Below are positions 17,486 through 26,563 of a DNA stretch of 64,000 nt, in pieces; positions within the stretch are counted from its first letter, which is position 1; each line of letters starts with the position of its first letter. A program made the position numbers and the translations under genes. The notes under the pieces were generated by a model that was not told the origin of the DNA, searched no databases, and saw only the letters and a list, made by a program, of their open reading frames with translations. This DNA comes from an uncultured Pelagibacteraceae bacterium (GTDB lineage Bacteria; Pseudomonadota; Alphaproteobacteria; Pelagibacterales; Pelagibacteraceae). The stretch covers positions 1 to 64,000 of the forward strand of contig CACHHJ010000002.1 in the NCBI GenBank assembly GCA_902579585.1, written 5' to 3'.

Positions 17486-19428
17486 GATAAACACTCCTCA
17501 TATTTGTTATCCTCATTACTTGATTCTTTTTTATTTGAATAAACATTCTTTGTCACATCTGTGGATGAACCTGCATTAATATTTTCTGCTCTTTGAATAG
17601 ATTTAGATCTGCAGTAGTAAAGGCTTTTTAGACCTTTTTTCCAAGCCTGGAAATGTAACTGATGAAGGTCTTTTTTGTGGACATCAGCAGGTACAAAAAC
17701 GTTGACTGATTGTGCTTGGGAAATGTGGGGAGTTCTATCTGCACCTAATTCAACAATCCATCTTTGATCTATTTCGAAAGCTGTTTTGAATGTTTCTTTT
17801 TCTTCTTTGGTTAAAAATTCAAGGTGAGAAACCGAACCCTGATTTGTTGTTATAGTAGACCAAACTTCATCTGTGTTCTTTCCATGTTTTTCTAAAATTT
17901 TTGTTAGATACTTATTTCTAACATTGTATGAACCGGAAAGAGTTTTGTGAGTATAACTATTGGCAGCGATAGGTTCAATCCCAGGTGAAGCTCCACCACA
18001 AATAATTGAAATTGAAGCTGTAGGGGCAATTGCAGTTTTATTTGAAAATCTTTCTTTTATTCCAAACTCTTCGGCATCTGGGCACGCCCCTCTTTCCTCG
18101 GCAAGATCTTTTGACGCTTGGTCAACCTTTTTTTGTATTAATGCAAATATTTTTTTATTCCACACTTTGCTCATTACAGATCCGAAGGGAATTCCTTTTT
18201 GTTGAAAATAAGAATGTAATCCCATAACGCCTAAACCAACACTTCTTTCCCTTGCTGCAGCATATTTTGCATTTGCAAAACTATCAGGAGCTTTATTTAT
18301 AAAATCTGTAAGAACGTTATCTAAAAATCTCATTATATCTTCAATAAAATTTTTATCGTCTTTCCATTCGTCATATTTTTCTATATTTAAAGAAGATAAA
18401 CAACACACTGCTGTTCTCTCATTTCCTTCTCTGTCTTTTCCAGTAGGCAATGTAATCTCACTACAAAGATTTGATGTTTTAACTGTCAGCCCTGCTAATT
18501 TGTGATGCTGCGGTATTTGTCGGTTTACAGTATCGATATAAATTATATAAGGTTCGCCTGTTTCCACTCTTGCAGTTAAAAGTCTTATCCATAAATTTCT
18601 TGCAGATAAAGTTGCTTGAACTGATCCGTCTTTTGGACTTTTTAGAGCCCACTGACTATCTGTTTCAACTGCTCTCATAAAAGCATCAGAAACTAAAATA
18701 CCATGATGCAAGTTCAAAGATCTCCTGTTGGTATCCCCACCCGTGGGTCTTCTCATTTCTATAAATTCTTCTATCTCGGGATGATCAATTGGGAGATAAC
18801 ACGCTGCAGATCCTCTTCTTAGAGAGCCTTGACTAATAGCCAAAGTTAGTGAGTCCATCACTTTGATGAAAGGTATTATCCCTGACGTTTTGCCAACTTT
18901 ACCAATCTTTTCTCCGATAGATCTTAGGTTACCCCAATAACTTCCTATTCCTCCACCTCTTGCAGCTAGCCAAACATTTTCGCTCCATAAATCTAAAATG
19001 CCATTCAAACTATCTCCCGCTTCGTTTAAAAAACATGAAATAGGCAAACCTCTTTCTGTGCCGCCGTTAGATAGAACTGGTGTAGCAGGCATAAACCATA
19101 AATTACTAATATAATTATAAAGCCTTTGGGCGTGAAGATTATTGTCAGCATAAGTGCTTGCTACCCGAGCGAACAAGTCTTGGAAAGATTCATTCTGTCC
19201 TAAATATCTATCAGATAAAGTTGCTTTACCAAAATCAGTGAGATTTTTATCTCTTGATCTATCGATTTTGATTATAATCCCTTTATCATTTTGAAAAAGT
19301 TCTGTTTCTTGGTTTAACGAGAATAAATCTGGTTTTTTGTTATCAATATCTTTTAAAAGATCGTTATTTTCAATCTTATCTAGATTTGAGACAGCCTTTT
19401 CTATTGCCAAAGTTACATTTTTATTCAT
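17476..19428 (-). CDS. nrdA: Class I ribonucleotide reductase, alpha (catalytic) subunit
   Basis: Reduces ribonucleoside diphosphates. The 650-aa chain has the substrate-site Cys in PISCFLNEAG, the radical motif SNLCSEI (Asn-x-Cys-x-Glu), its partner Cys in CCLSSLNI, the Tyr-Tyr relay in LYYCRS, and a C-terminal redox pair in EECLSCQ. It is about 110 residues shorter than E. coli NrdA. The first 90 residues do not resemble an ATP-cone, so overall activity control by dATP through that domain is probably lost. Two candidate NrdR boxes lie upstream. Confidence 0.96.
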   Translation of the reverse strand: MNKNVTLAIEKAVSNLDKIENNDLLKDIDNKKPDLFSLNQETELFQNDKGIIIKIDRSRDKNLTDFGKATLSDRYLGQNESFQDLFARVASTYADNNLHAQRLYNYISNLWFMPATPVLSNGGTERGLPISCFLNEAGDSLNGILDLWSENVWLAARGGGIGSYWGNLRSIGEKIGKVGKTSGIIPFIKVMDSLTLAISQGSLRRGSAACYLPIDHPEIEEFIEMRRPTGGDTNRRSLNLHHGILVSDAFMRAVETDSQWALKSPKDGSVQATLSARNLWIRLLTARVETGEPYIIYIDTVNRQIPQHHKLAGLTVKTSNLCSEITLPTGKDREGNERTAVCCLSSLNIEKYDEWKDDKNFIEDIMRFLDNVLTDFINKAPDSFANAKYAAARERSVGLGVMGLHSYFQQKGIPFGSVMSKVWNKKIFALIQKKVDQASKDLAEERGACPDAEEFGIKERFSNKTAIAPTASISIICGGASPGIEPIAANSYTHKTLSGSYNVRNKYLTKILEKHGKNTDEVWSTITTNQGSVSHLEFLTKEEKETFKTAFEIDQRWIVELGADRTPHISQAQSVNVFVPADVHKKDLHQLHFQAWKKGLKSLYYCRSKSIQRAENINAGSSTDVTKNVYSNKKESSNEDNKYEECLSCQ

Positions 19429-19462
19429 AATTTCCCTATTTTACTGACTTATTTGAGCAAAA

Positions 19463-19509
19463 CAACTATATGTTGTGTTACAGTTTTATTAATACACTAA
19501 ATAACATAC
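19463..19509 (-). promoter_or_regulatory. Candidate paired NrdR boxes upstream of nrdA
   Basis: Against the NrdR consensus ACACWATATATWGTGT, bases 19463-19478 (caactatatgttgtgt) match 13 of 16 positions and 19494-19509 (acactaaataacatac) match 10 of 16. Their starts are 31 bases apart, the three-helical-turn spacing usual for NrdR pairs. A weak sigma-70-like promoter (TTGTTT, 16 bases, TAAAAT) on the minus strand overlaps the first box and points at nrdA. Consensus and spacing are established knowledge; the binding is inferred. Confidence 0.6.
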
Positions 19510-19597
19510 ATAGCAAGAGAACATTATATGAACATAAATGTTTTTTCAAGTTTAAAATAATTCTGTTAAATCTATTGTTAATAAATCAATTGAAATA

Positions 19598-21040
19598 ATG
19601 AAAATCAATGAAAGTGGATTTAGAGAATATGATGCTAGATGGCTATATCCTAAAGATATTGATTTAGAGGGTATTGAAGAACTTGGCAAAGGATTAGGCA
19701 CACAGGTTATAAATAAAACAAAAAAAAACAACCCAAAAATAATTGTTGGTCACGATTACAGATCATACAGCGAAGAAGTAAAATCATATTTCAAAAAAGG
19801 CTTGATTTCTACAGGATGTAATATTGAGGATATTGGTCTTTCACTAACTCCCACTGTTTATTACGCACAATTCAAATTAGATTCTGATGCAATAGCTATG
19901 ATAACAGCTAGCCACAATGAAAATGGTTGGACAGGTGTGAAAATGGGAATTGAAAAAGGGCTAACCCATACACCTAAAGAAATGAATGAATTGAAAGAAA
20001 TTACATTGAAGAAAAAATTTATAACTGGAAATGGGAGTGACAAAAGAATTAATGATTTTCAAAAAATATATATTAAAGATTTAATAAATAAAAATAAAAT
20101 TAAAAAAAAAATAAAGGTTGTAGTAGCATGTGGAAATGGGACAGCTGGAGTATTTGCGCCTGAAATTCTAAAAGGAATTGGTTGTGATGTAATTGAATTA
20201 GATTGTAAATTAGACTTTACTTTTCCTAAATATAATCCTAATCCAGAAGATTTAAAAATGTTAGAAGCAATATCTAAATGTGTAAAGGAAAATAGTGCCG
20301 ATATAGGTTTTGGATTTGATGGTGATGGTGATCGTGTAGGAGTAATAGATGAAAAAGGCGAAGAAATATATTCAGATAAGATTGGTTTGGTAATTGCAAG
20401 AAATTTATCCAATACTTACAAAAATTCGAAGTTTATTGTAGATGTAAAGTCTACTGGTTTATATATTGATGACGAAGTTCTTTTAAAGAATAACTGTAAA
20501 ACAATTTATTGGAAAACTGGTCACTCTCATATTAAAAGAAAGGTCAATAAAGAGAAAGCCTTAGCCGGTTTTGAAAAAAGTGGGCATTTTTTCTTTAATG
20601 ATCCAATAGGCTTTGGTTATGATGATGGAATAAGTTCGGCAATTCAAGTCTGTAAATTATTAGACAATGAAAATAAAAAAATGAATTCTATAATTAATTC
20701 TCTTCCTAAAACATTTCAGTCACCTACTATGGCCCCGTTCTGTAAAGATGAAGAAAAATATAAAGTTGTTGAAAATTTAGTGGAAAAGGTAAAAGAAATA
20801 AAGAATAAGAAAATTAAAATAGACGATAAATTTATAAAAGAAATTTTAACTGTAAATGGTGTGAGATTTGTTTTAGAAGATGGTTCTTGGGGATTAATTA
20901 GAGCCTCCTCAAATAAGCCTTCGTTAGTAGTGGTAGTCGAAAGCACCTCATCAGATAAAAGTACAAAAAGAATATTTAGTTTTATAGACAATTTATTGAA
21001 AAAAACTGGCAAAGTTGGTGAATATGACCAAAAAATTTAA
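19598..21040 (+). CDS. Phosphomannomutase/phosphoglucomutase
   Basis: Alpha-D-phosphohexomutase (480 aa) interconverting hexose-6- and hexose-1-phosphates for sugar-nucleotide synthesis. The phosphoserine loop TASHNENGWTGVK is near residue 102, the metal loop is GFDGDGDRVGV near 245, the sugar-binding loop region is GFEKSGHFFF, and a C-terminal phosphate-binding RASSNKPSLVV is present. It is the ManB/AlgC type. It could supply mannose-1-phosphate toward the GDP-mannose used by gmd at 42503, or glucose-1-phosphate toward the dTDP-sugar genes. Its stop overlaps convergent tauE by 4 bases. Confidence 0.9.
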   Translation: MKINESGFREYDARWLYPKDIDLEGIEELGKGLGTQVINKTKKNNPKIIVGHDYRSYSEEVKSYFKKGLISTGCNIEDIGLSLTPTVYYAQFKLDSDAIAMITASHNENGWTGVKMGIEKGLTHTPKEMNELKEITLKKKFITGNGSDKRINDFQKIYIKDLINKNKIKKKIKVVVACGNGTAGVFAPEILKGIGCDVIELDCKLDFTFPKYNPNPEDLKMLEAISKCVKENSADIGFGFDGDGDRVGVIDEKGEEIYSDKIGLVIARNLSNTYKNSKFIVDVKSTGLYIDDEVLLKNNCKTIYWKTGHSHIKRKVNKEKALAGFEKSGHFFFNDPIGFGYDDGISSAIQVCKLLDNENKKMNSIINSLPKTFQSPTMAPFCKDEEKYKVVENLVEKVKEIKNKKIKIDDKFIKEILTVNGVRFVLEDGSWGLIRASSNKPSLVVVVESTSSDKSTKRIFSFIDNLLKKTGKVGEYDQKI

Positions 21041-21867
21041 TAGTTAATAAAGTCGTATAGAAATCTACTAGCAATAAGAATAAGAAATAAACCGAACATT
21101 TTTGTAATAATCTCTCTTTTAATTTTGTGAACAGAGTTGGCGCCAACCTTGGCCATTATTATTGTTATTGGTATAAAAATAAGAAAAGCAGGTATATTTA
21201 TAAAACCATAGCTTAAAGGAATGTTTGTTTTAATTATAATTCCAGAAATTAAAAAACCCAAACAACCAAATATAGCTATTAAAAAACCAATAGATGCTGC
21301 ACTACCTATAGATTTATTAATGGTATAACCAACAAATTTCAAAATTGGGACATTCATTATAGCGCCACCAATACCCATAAGTGAAGAGACAAATCCAACA
21401 ATTAAGCCAAAAAAAGTTCTTTGAAATAAACTAAATTTTAATTTTATTTTCGTTTTTTCTTTTAAAAAAATCAAGTTAAGTGCAAGTAAATACATAACAA
21501 TACTAAAAAAAAGAATTAAAGATTTTGTGTGTAAGGATGCTGCGAAAAAACTACCTATAATGACACCAAATACTACAAATATCCCGTAAGATTTTAATAC
21601 ACCAAAATCTACTGCATTATGTTTGTAGTGTGTATAAACTGACATCATAGCTGTAGGAACAATGATCGCGAAAGACGTTCCTACTGCAAGATGCATTAAA
21701 TAAGATTTGTCCACTCCTACAGCACCGAATATATAAAAAAGACACGGAACTGTAATTATTCCTCCTCCAATTCCAAAAAAACCTGCAAAAAAACCTGCTA
21801 TAACTGCTGTTAATGTCATAACTAAAAGAAAAAATAAAATTTGATCTGTAGAAAAATTTTCAATCAT
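21037..21867 (-). CDS. TauE/SafE-family membrane permease
   Basis: Integral membrane protein of 276 aa with about eight hydrophobic helices. It carries the two half-repeats of the TauE/SafE (sulfite exporter) family: AGFFAGFFGIGGGIITVP near residue 23 and VGFVSSLMGIGGAIMNVP near residue 158. Family members move sulfite, sulfoacetate or other organic acids; the substrate here is unknown. It is coupled to dusA by an ATGA overlap, so it is expressed from the rpoZ-dusA transcript. Confidence 0.88.
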   Translation of the reverse strand: MIENFSTDQILFFLLVMTLTAVIAGFFAGFFGIGGGIITVPCLFYIFGAVGVDKSYLMHLAVGTSFAIIVPTAMMSVYTHYKHNAVDFGVLKSYGIFVVFGVIIGSFFAASLHTKSLILFFSIVMYLLALNLIFLKEKTKIKLKFSLFQRTFFGLIVGFVSSLMGIGGAIMNVPILKFVGYTINKSIGSAASIGFLIAIFGCLGFLISGIIIKTNIPLSYGFINIPAFLIFIPITIIMAKVGANSVHKIKREIITKMFGLFLILIASRFLYDFINY

Positions 21868-22856
21868 GAAGTTACTTGGTTAGCTTTTTCATTGTTTTGA
21901 ACTATCTCCATAATATGGTTTACTTTTTGAAAATCTGAATTTCTGGCCATCATGTTATCACTTAAATATCTTTTCCACTTATTTGCACCATTTTGACCAT
22001 GGTACAAACCAACAGTGTGTCTCATAATTTGGTTTATCCTTGTTCCTTTCTTTACTTCATCTTTTACATATTCAACTAATTTTTCTGCAATCTCAGATCT
22101 TGTTGGAATATTTGTATTATTAAAAAAAGTTTTTTCAATTTCAGCTAAAAAATATGGATTTTGATAAATTGCCCTTCCTATCATAACTCCATCACAATTG
22201 TTTAAATGTTCTTTTATTTGTGAACAATTAACTATTCCACCGTTTATAATAATTTCCAAATTTTTGTTATGTTTTTTTATTTCATATACCATTGGGTAGT
22301 TTAATTTTGGAATTTTTAGATTTTCTTTGGGAGTAAGACCTTTTAAAATTGCTTTTCTTGCATGTAAAATAATTGTTTTGGCTCCAGCATTTGATATTTT
22401 ACTTACAAATGAGTTTAAATAATCAAAATCTTCTGTTTGATCAAAACCTATCCTCGTTTTTGCAGTAACTGGAATTTTACAAGAGTTAACCATTTTGTTT
22501 ATGCATTCAGCAACTAAGTCAGGCTCTTTAATAAGACATGCTCCAAACTTATTTTTTTGTACTTTTTTGCTCGGACATCCAAGATTTATATTGATTTCAT
22601 CATAGCCCATTTCTTCAGCTATTTTACATACTTCTGAAAGCTCGTTTTTGTCTGAACCACCAACTTGAAGAGCAACTGGTTTTTCTGCTTCGCTAAACCC
22701 TAATATCTTTTTTCTATTTCCATGTATTGCGGATTTAGTCGCAACCATTTCAGTATATAACATTACGTTTTTACTTAATAATCTGAGAAAATATCTTTCA
22801 TGTCGATCCGTACAATCCATCATTGGAGCAACACAAACTTTTCTATTGATATTCAA
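21864..22856 (-). CDS. dusA: tRNA-dihydrouridine synthase, DusA-like
   Basis: FMN-dependent reductase of uridines in the tRNA D-loop, 330 aa. Motifs are CVAPMMDCTDRHERYFLR, LYTEMVATKSAIHG, NLGCPSKKVQ with the catalytic Cys, VTAKTRIGFD, and IINGGI plus MIGRAIYQNP at the phosphate site. The HGRxA-type segment and the C-terminal end (MRHTVGLYHGQNGANKWKR) match DusA. The start is a TTG directly abutting the rpoZ stop; the first internal ATG would remove the conserved CVAP strand. It overlaps tauE by 4 bases. Confidence 0.92.
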   Translation of the reverse strand: MNINRKVCVAPMMDCTDRHERYFLRLLSKNVMLYTEMVATKSAIHGNRKKILGFSEAEKPVALQVGGSDKNELSEVCKIAEEMGYDEININLGCPSKKVQKNKFGACLIKEPDLVAECINKMVNSCKIPVTAKTRIGFDQTEDFDYLNSFVSKISNAGAKTIILHARKAILKGLTPKENLKIPKLNYPMVYEIKKHNKNLEIIINGGIVNCSQIKEHLNNCDGVMIGRAIYQNPYFLAEIEKTFFNNTNIPTRSEIAEKLVEYVKDEVKKGTRINQIMRHTVGLYHGQNGANKWKRYLSDNMMARNSDFQKVNHIMEIVQNNEKANQVTS

Positions 22857-23312
22857 TTATTTTTTTTCTTCTACTTCTTCGGTTAGTTTTAGGGGTGAAC
22901 TTTCTTCTTCTGGAGCTTTTTTTTCATCTTCCTCTAAACTTGAAGATGATGCAGAAGGAGTTGGTATTTTTCTCATTCTTTTTGAAGGTAAAATAGCTAC
23001 ACCAGACTTAGATACCTCGCCTTTGTATTGTTTCTCGAAATCATCTGAGGAGATTTCTTCAGTGTCTTGCTCTTCTAAATTTTCATCAGGCTCTTTTCTT
23101 AATCTTAAAACAGTACTTTTTTTAAGCTCTTCAACATCTACTTTTCCCTCGGCTATCTCTCTTAATGCAATTACCGTTCTTTTATCGTTATCTTCCTCTA
23201 CAAGCATTTCAGAACCTGAATTTAATTGAGAAGTTCTTTCCTTCGCCAACAAAACTAAATCATATTGATTTTCAACTTTTTCGAGACAATCTTCCACTGT
23301 TATTCGGGCCAT
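22857..23312 (-). CDS. rpoZ: RNA polymerase omega subunit with long acidic tail
   Basis: Small assembly subunit of RNA polymerase. Residues 1-60 show the conserved fold: [30 protein letters not shown], then [15 protein letters not shown]. The remaining 90 or so residues are low-complexity, rich in Glu, Ser, Pro and Lys (for example [18 protein letters not shown]), making the protein 151 aa against about 90 in E. coli. Extended omega tails occur in alphaproteobacteria; this one looks disordered. It abuts dusA downstream. Confidence 0.9.
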   Translation of the reverse strand: MARITVEDCLEKVENQYDLVLLAKERTSQLNSGSEMLVEEDNDKRTVIALREIAEGKVDVEELKKSTVLRLRKEPDENLEEQDTEEISSDDFEKQYKGEVSKSGVAILPSKRMRKIPTPSASSSSLEEDEKKAPEEESSPLKLTEEVEEKK

Positions 23313-23348
23313 AAGATTAGCAATAAATAGTTAAAAGCATTGGAAAAA

Positions 23349-24578
23349 TCAAGTTTTTTTTGAATAAATAATTGGCTCAATTGAGCTTTTTATTATTAAC
23401 AATGCCAATAGTGATAGACTTATATATATAACGCTCACTAAGGCTATATACTCAATTGTAAATCCTCGGTCAATTAAAAGACCAAAAATAGCAGTTCCAA
23501 ACGCAGTTGAAAAAACCATTAAGGCTGTTGTAAGTGCCTTTATGCTACCCAAATATCTAACACCATAAATCTCTGCCCATGTTGAGGATCCTAAGACATT
23601 TGCTAAACCATTTGAAATCCCAACCAGCCCAAAGAAAAAATAAGCTGAATAAGAAAAATTAAAAAAGTATAATATTAACATTCCAATTAACAATGGAACA
23701 TTCATAAAAGGTATTAATTTTCTACTTGAAAATTTATCAACTAGAAAACCAGAAGATATTAATGTCAAAATTGATGTTACTGAATAAACCATAAAAGATT
23801 TAGGAATAATATAAATATCCCAAAGTTTGGAGTCTGCTATAAAAGATTGATAGATAAAGACACCTGTAGCAATCCATGGCATAGCCAACATATTTAATGA
23901 TATTATATAAAATTTAAAATCCCTTAAAACTTCTGATCTTTTCCAACTTTTAATATTCTTAAATTTTTTTTTGCTTTCATCCAAATTGGAAGTCTCTCTT
24001 GAGTCTATTGTAATAGTTTTTATTGTATAAAAAATTACCAAAGGCAAAGTTATCAATATGATAACTGATATGAACTGCCATATAGTCCTCCATGAAAAAA
24101 TGGAAAGTAAAAATATAATTAAAATGGGTAGAATAAATTCTGCAGAAGATAGCCCAAACCATATACCGCTTAAAGCACGTCCTCTCCTTTTATTAAAATA
24201 CCTCGATATTGTAGTTGATGAAGTATGAGACATTAATCCTTGTCCAGAAAATCTCATAAGAAATATATCTATCATTAAAAAATAAATGTTATTTATTAAA
24301 GAAAATAAAAATGAAGATGAAAATAGGATTATTATTACGATCAAAGAATAATTAAATAATTTGAATTCATCAATCTTTTTCCCAAACCAAATTAGAACTA
24401 CACTCGAGCAAATAGTTGCTGCTGCATAAATTGTGCCAAATTGTCCATGTGTAATATCGAGTTCAACTCTTATGCTAGGATTAAATAATCCAAGAAAAAA
24501 ACTCTGTCCAAAACTTGAAAAAAATGTAAATATGAAACCGAAAATTAAAACTTTTTTATTAGTACTGAGGTTTATCAT
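23349..24578 (-). CDS. Major facilitator superfamily transporter
   Basis: Twelve-helix carrier of 409 aa with the MFS loop 2-3 pattern (IWFGKKIDEFKLF) and a helix 5 region in GLSSAEFILP. It resembles monocarboxylate/oxalate-formate-type MFS proteins, but no substrate motif can be read. The ATG is immediately next to the divergent dehydrogenase ATG (CATATG), so its promoter must lie inside that gene. It lies 36 bases upstream of rpoZ on the same strand. Confidence 0.82.
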   Translation of the reverse strand: MINLSTNKKVLIFGFIFTFFSSFGQSFFLGLFNPSIRVELDITHGQFGTIYAAATICSSVVLIWFGKKIDEFKLFNYSLIVIIILFSSSFLFSLINNIYFLMIDIFLMRFSGQGLMSHTSSTTISRYFNKRRGRALSGIWFGLSSAEFILPILIIFLLSIFSWRTIWQFISVIILITLPLVIFYTIKTITIDSRETSNLDESKKKFKNIKSWKRSEVLRDFKFYIISLNMLAMPWIATGVFIYQSFIADSKLWDIYIIPKSFMVYSVTSILTLISSGFLVDKFSSRKLIPFMNVPLLIGMLILYFFNFSYSAYFFFGLVGISNGLANVLGSSTWAEIYGVRYLGSIKALTTALMVFSTAFGTAIFGLLIDRGFTIEYIALVSVIYISLSLLALLIIKSSIEPIIYSKKT

Positions 24579-25445
24579 ATGTCTAAAGTGTCTTTTATTG
24601 GTTTAGGTGTAATGGGATATCCCATGGCTGGACATATATCAAAAGCTGGACACGATGTAACTGTTTTTAATAGAACCACAGCTAAAGCAGAGAAATGGAC
24701 TAAAGAATATAAAGGTAAATTTGCCAAATCGCCAATGGAAGCGGCAAAAGACTCTGACTTTATATTTTCTTGTGTTGGTAATGATAATGATCTTAAAGAG
24801 GTAACTCTTGGAGACAATGGTTTATTTAAATCCGCAAAAAAAAATTCTGTTTATATTGATAACACCACCGCTTCTGCAGAAATAGCTAGAGAACTTTATA
24901 AAAAAGCAAATGACTCTGGTTTTCAATTTTTAGATGCGCCTGTTTCCGGAGGTCAAGCTGGAGCTGAAAATGGAGCTCTGACCGTGATGATTGGTGGAGA
25001 CGAAGATGCTTTTAAAAAAGCTTCACCAGTAATTGATAGCTATAGTAAAAAAATGAAATTGTTGGGGCCTGCTGGGAATGGTCAATTAGCAAAGATGGTA
25101 AATCAAATTTGTATAGCTGGAGTTGTTCAAGGCTTATCCGAGGCTATTAATTTTGGACTTAATGCAAAATTAAAAATGGAAGATGTTATCGAGACAATTT
25201 CAAAAGGTGCTGCTCAATCATGGCAAATGGAAAATAGATATAAAACTATGATTGATGATAAATTTGATTATGGTTTTGCAGTTGATTGGATGAGAAAAGA
25301 TTTAAAAATTGCAATGGATGAAGCTAAAAGAAATAATTCACCACTTCCTATAACAAAATTAATCGATGAGTATTATGGTGAAGTTCAAAAGATGGGTGGA
25401 AACAGATGGGATACCTCAAGTTTAATTAAAAGATTTAGAAAATAA
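24579..25445 (+). CDS. Beta-hydroxyacid dehydrogenase (3-hydroxyisobutyrate / tartronate-semialdehyde reductase family)
   Basis: NAD(P)-dependent dehydrogenase of 288 aa. The N-terminal Rossmann motif FIGLGVMGYPMAGH begins at residue 6, which fixes the start codon. The family signature DAPVSGGQAGAENG is near residue 119 and the catalytic Lys is in GNGQLAKMVNQ near 170. The HIBADH/GarR/GlxR enzymes share these motifs, so the exact substrate (3-hydroxyisobutyrate, tartronate semialdehyde or glyoxylate) is open. It is divergent from the MFS gene with no intergenic base, which may mean shared control. Confidence 0.85.
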   Translation: MSKVSFIGLGVMGYPMAGHISKAGHDVTVFNRTTAKAEKWTKEYKGKFAKSPMEAAKDSDFIFSCVGNDNDLKEVTLGDNGLFKSAKKNSVYIDNTTASAEIARELYKKANDSGFQFLDAPVSGGQAGAENGALTVMIGGDEDAFKKASPVIDSYSKKMKLLGPAGNGQLAKMVNQICIAGVVQGLSEAINFGLNAKLKMEDVIETISKGAAQSWQMENRYKTMIDDKFDYGFAVDWMRKDLKIAMDEAKRNNSPLPITKLIDEYYGEVQKMGGNRWDTSSLIKRFRK

Positions 25446-25448
25446 ATT

Positions 25449-26057
25449 GTGCCAGAAGAAGTAAGCTACTACGAAGATTTTACAGAAATACAAAAAAAAA
25501 TTTGGAGTCTTTTAACAGACGCTGTGAAAAATCGTAATTCAGAATTTAGAACCCCGGTTTTTATTTGTGGAGATAATAAAAATTTGGACGGCAGAGTTGT
25601 AGTCTTAAGAAAAGCTGACCCCAATAATAATTTTATTCAATTTCATAGCGATATTAGATCTTCTAAAATAAGTAAAATAAAAAAAAATCCGTCTTGTTCT
25701 ATATTATTTTATGGTAAAGAAGAAAAAATTCAGTTACGTCTTAAAATTGATTGTGAAATTAATTATAAAAATGATATCACAAAAGAGTCCTGGGAAAAAA
25801 CAGGTCATGTAAGTAGGAAATGTTATCTGGTCACAGATAGCCCCGGAACTATATCTCAAAAACCTACTTCCGGTTTAAATGGGAAATTTAATGATTTTGA
25901 TTTTACTAAAGAAGAAAGTGAGGAAGGCTATAAAAATTTTTGTGTTATCAAATGTAAAATTCAAAGCATTGAGTGGCTTTATTTAGCTGCCAAAGGTCAT
26001 CGTAGAGCTTTACTTAAACTGGGCGACTCTATTGAGTTTAAGTGGCTTATTCCCTAA
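25449..26057 (+). CDS. Pyridoxamine 5'-phosphate oxidase-related flavin-binding protein
   Basis: Split-barrel flavoprotein of 202 aa. Residues 50-130 show a PNPOx-like pattern: GRVVVLRKADPNNNFIQFHSDIRSSKISKIKKN, then SILFYGKEEKIQLRLK and a C-terminal WLYLAAKGHRRALL. The strict PdxH C-terminal signature (RLSDR/RLAP) is not seen, so it is more likely a PNPOx relative of unknown substrate than PdxH itself. The start is GTG, three bases after the preceding stop, implying co-transcription with the dehydrogenase. It ends two bases from the convergent carbonic anhydrase-like gene. Confidence 0.75.
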   Translation: MPEEVSYYEDFTEIQKKIWSLLTDAVKNRNSEFRTPVFICGDNKNLDGRVVVLRKADPNNNFIQFHSDIRSSKISKIKKNPSCSILFYGKEEKIQLRLKIDCEINYKNDITKESWEKTGHVSRKCYLVTDSPGTISQKPTSGLNGKFNDFDFTKEESEEGYKNFCVIKCKIQSIEWLYLAAKGHRRALLKLGDSIEFKWLIP

Positions 26058-26059
26058 AA

Positions 26060-26563
26060 TTATTTTTTATACTTTTTATAGTTACTAACATAATGTTCTG
26101 CGTTTTCTTTAATATGTTTTATTTCCTCATCTGTAACTTTTCTGATAACTCTTCCTGGACTACCTACAACTAAGGATCTTTCTGGTATAACTTTGTTTTC
26201 AGTAATTAAAGAATTTGCTCCAATAATTGAGTACTTCCCAATCTTTGCTTTATTTAAAATAGTACTACCAATTCCAATTAAACAATCATCCTCGATTATA
26301 CACCCATGCAACATAACTAAATGCCCAACCGTTACATTCTTGCCAATAGTTGCTGGACAACCAGGATCGGTATGAACCACGCTCCCATCTTGAATATTAG
26401 AACCTTCTCCAATAATTATAGGTTCTACATCTCCTCTTAGAGTTGCATTAAACCAAATGTTTGCATCTTTTTTAAGAGTAACATTGCCTATTAAAACTGA
26501 ATTTGGTGCAAACCAACTATCTTTGTCTAACTTTGGACTAATATTGTTGAAATCATAAATCAT
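26060..26563 (-). CDS. Gamma-carbonic anhydrase-like hexapeptide protein (YrdA/PaaY family)
   Basis: Left-handed beta-helix protein of 167 aa. The N-terminus WFAPNSVLIGNVTLKKDANIWFNATLRGD is the family's hallmark. The three expected zinc-site His residues appear in VVHTDPGCP, VGHLVMLHGC. Members bind metal and some hydrate CO2; others act on thioesters, so activity is not assured. It is divergent from the thioredoxin-like gene across only 20 bases made almost entirely of overlapping TATAAT-like sequence. Confidence 0.88.
   Translation of the reverse strand: MIYDFNNISPKLDKDSWFAPNSVLIGNVTLKKDANIWFNATLRGDVEPIIIGEGSNIQDGSVVHTDPGCPATIGKNVTVGHLVMLHGCIIEDDCLIGIGSTILNKAKIGKYSIIGANSLITENKVIPERSLVVGSPGRVIRKVTDEEIKHIKENAEHYVSNYKKYKK

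Noticed and set aside
20059-20412. 117-aa minus-strand ORF inside the phosphohexomutase gene
   Set aside because: Antisense to the conserved DGDGDR-containing part of the mutase; composition is a mirror of that gene.
22846-23229. 127-aa Ser-rich plus-strand ORF opposite rpoZ
   Set aside because: Its Ser/Phe-rich composition is what the complement of the Glu/Lys-rich omega tail gives; rpoZ on the other strand explains the region.
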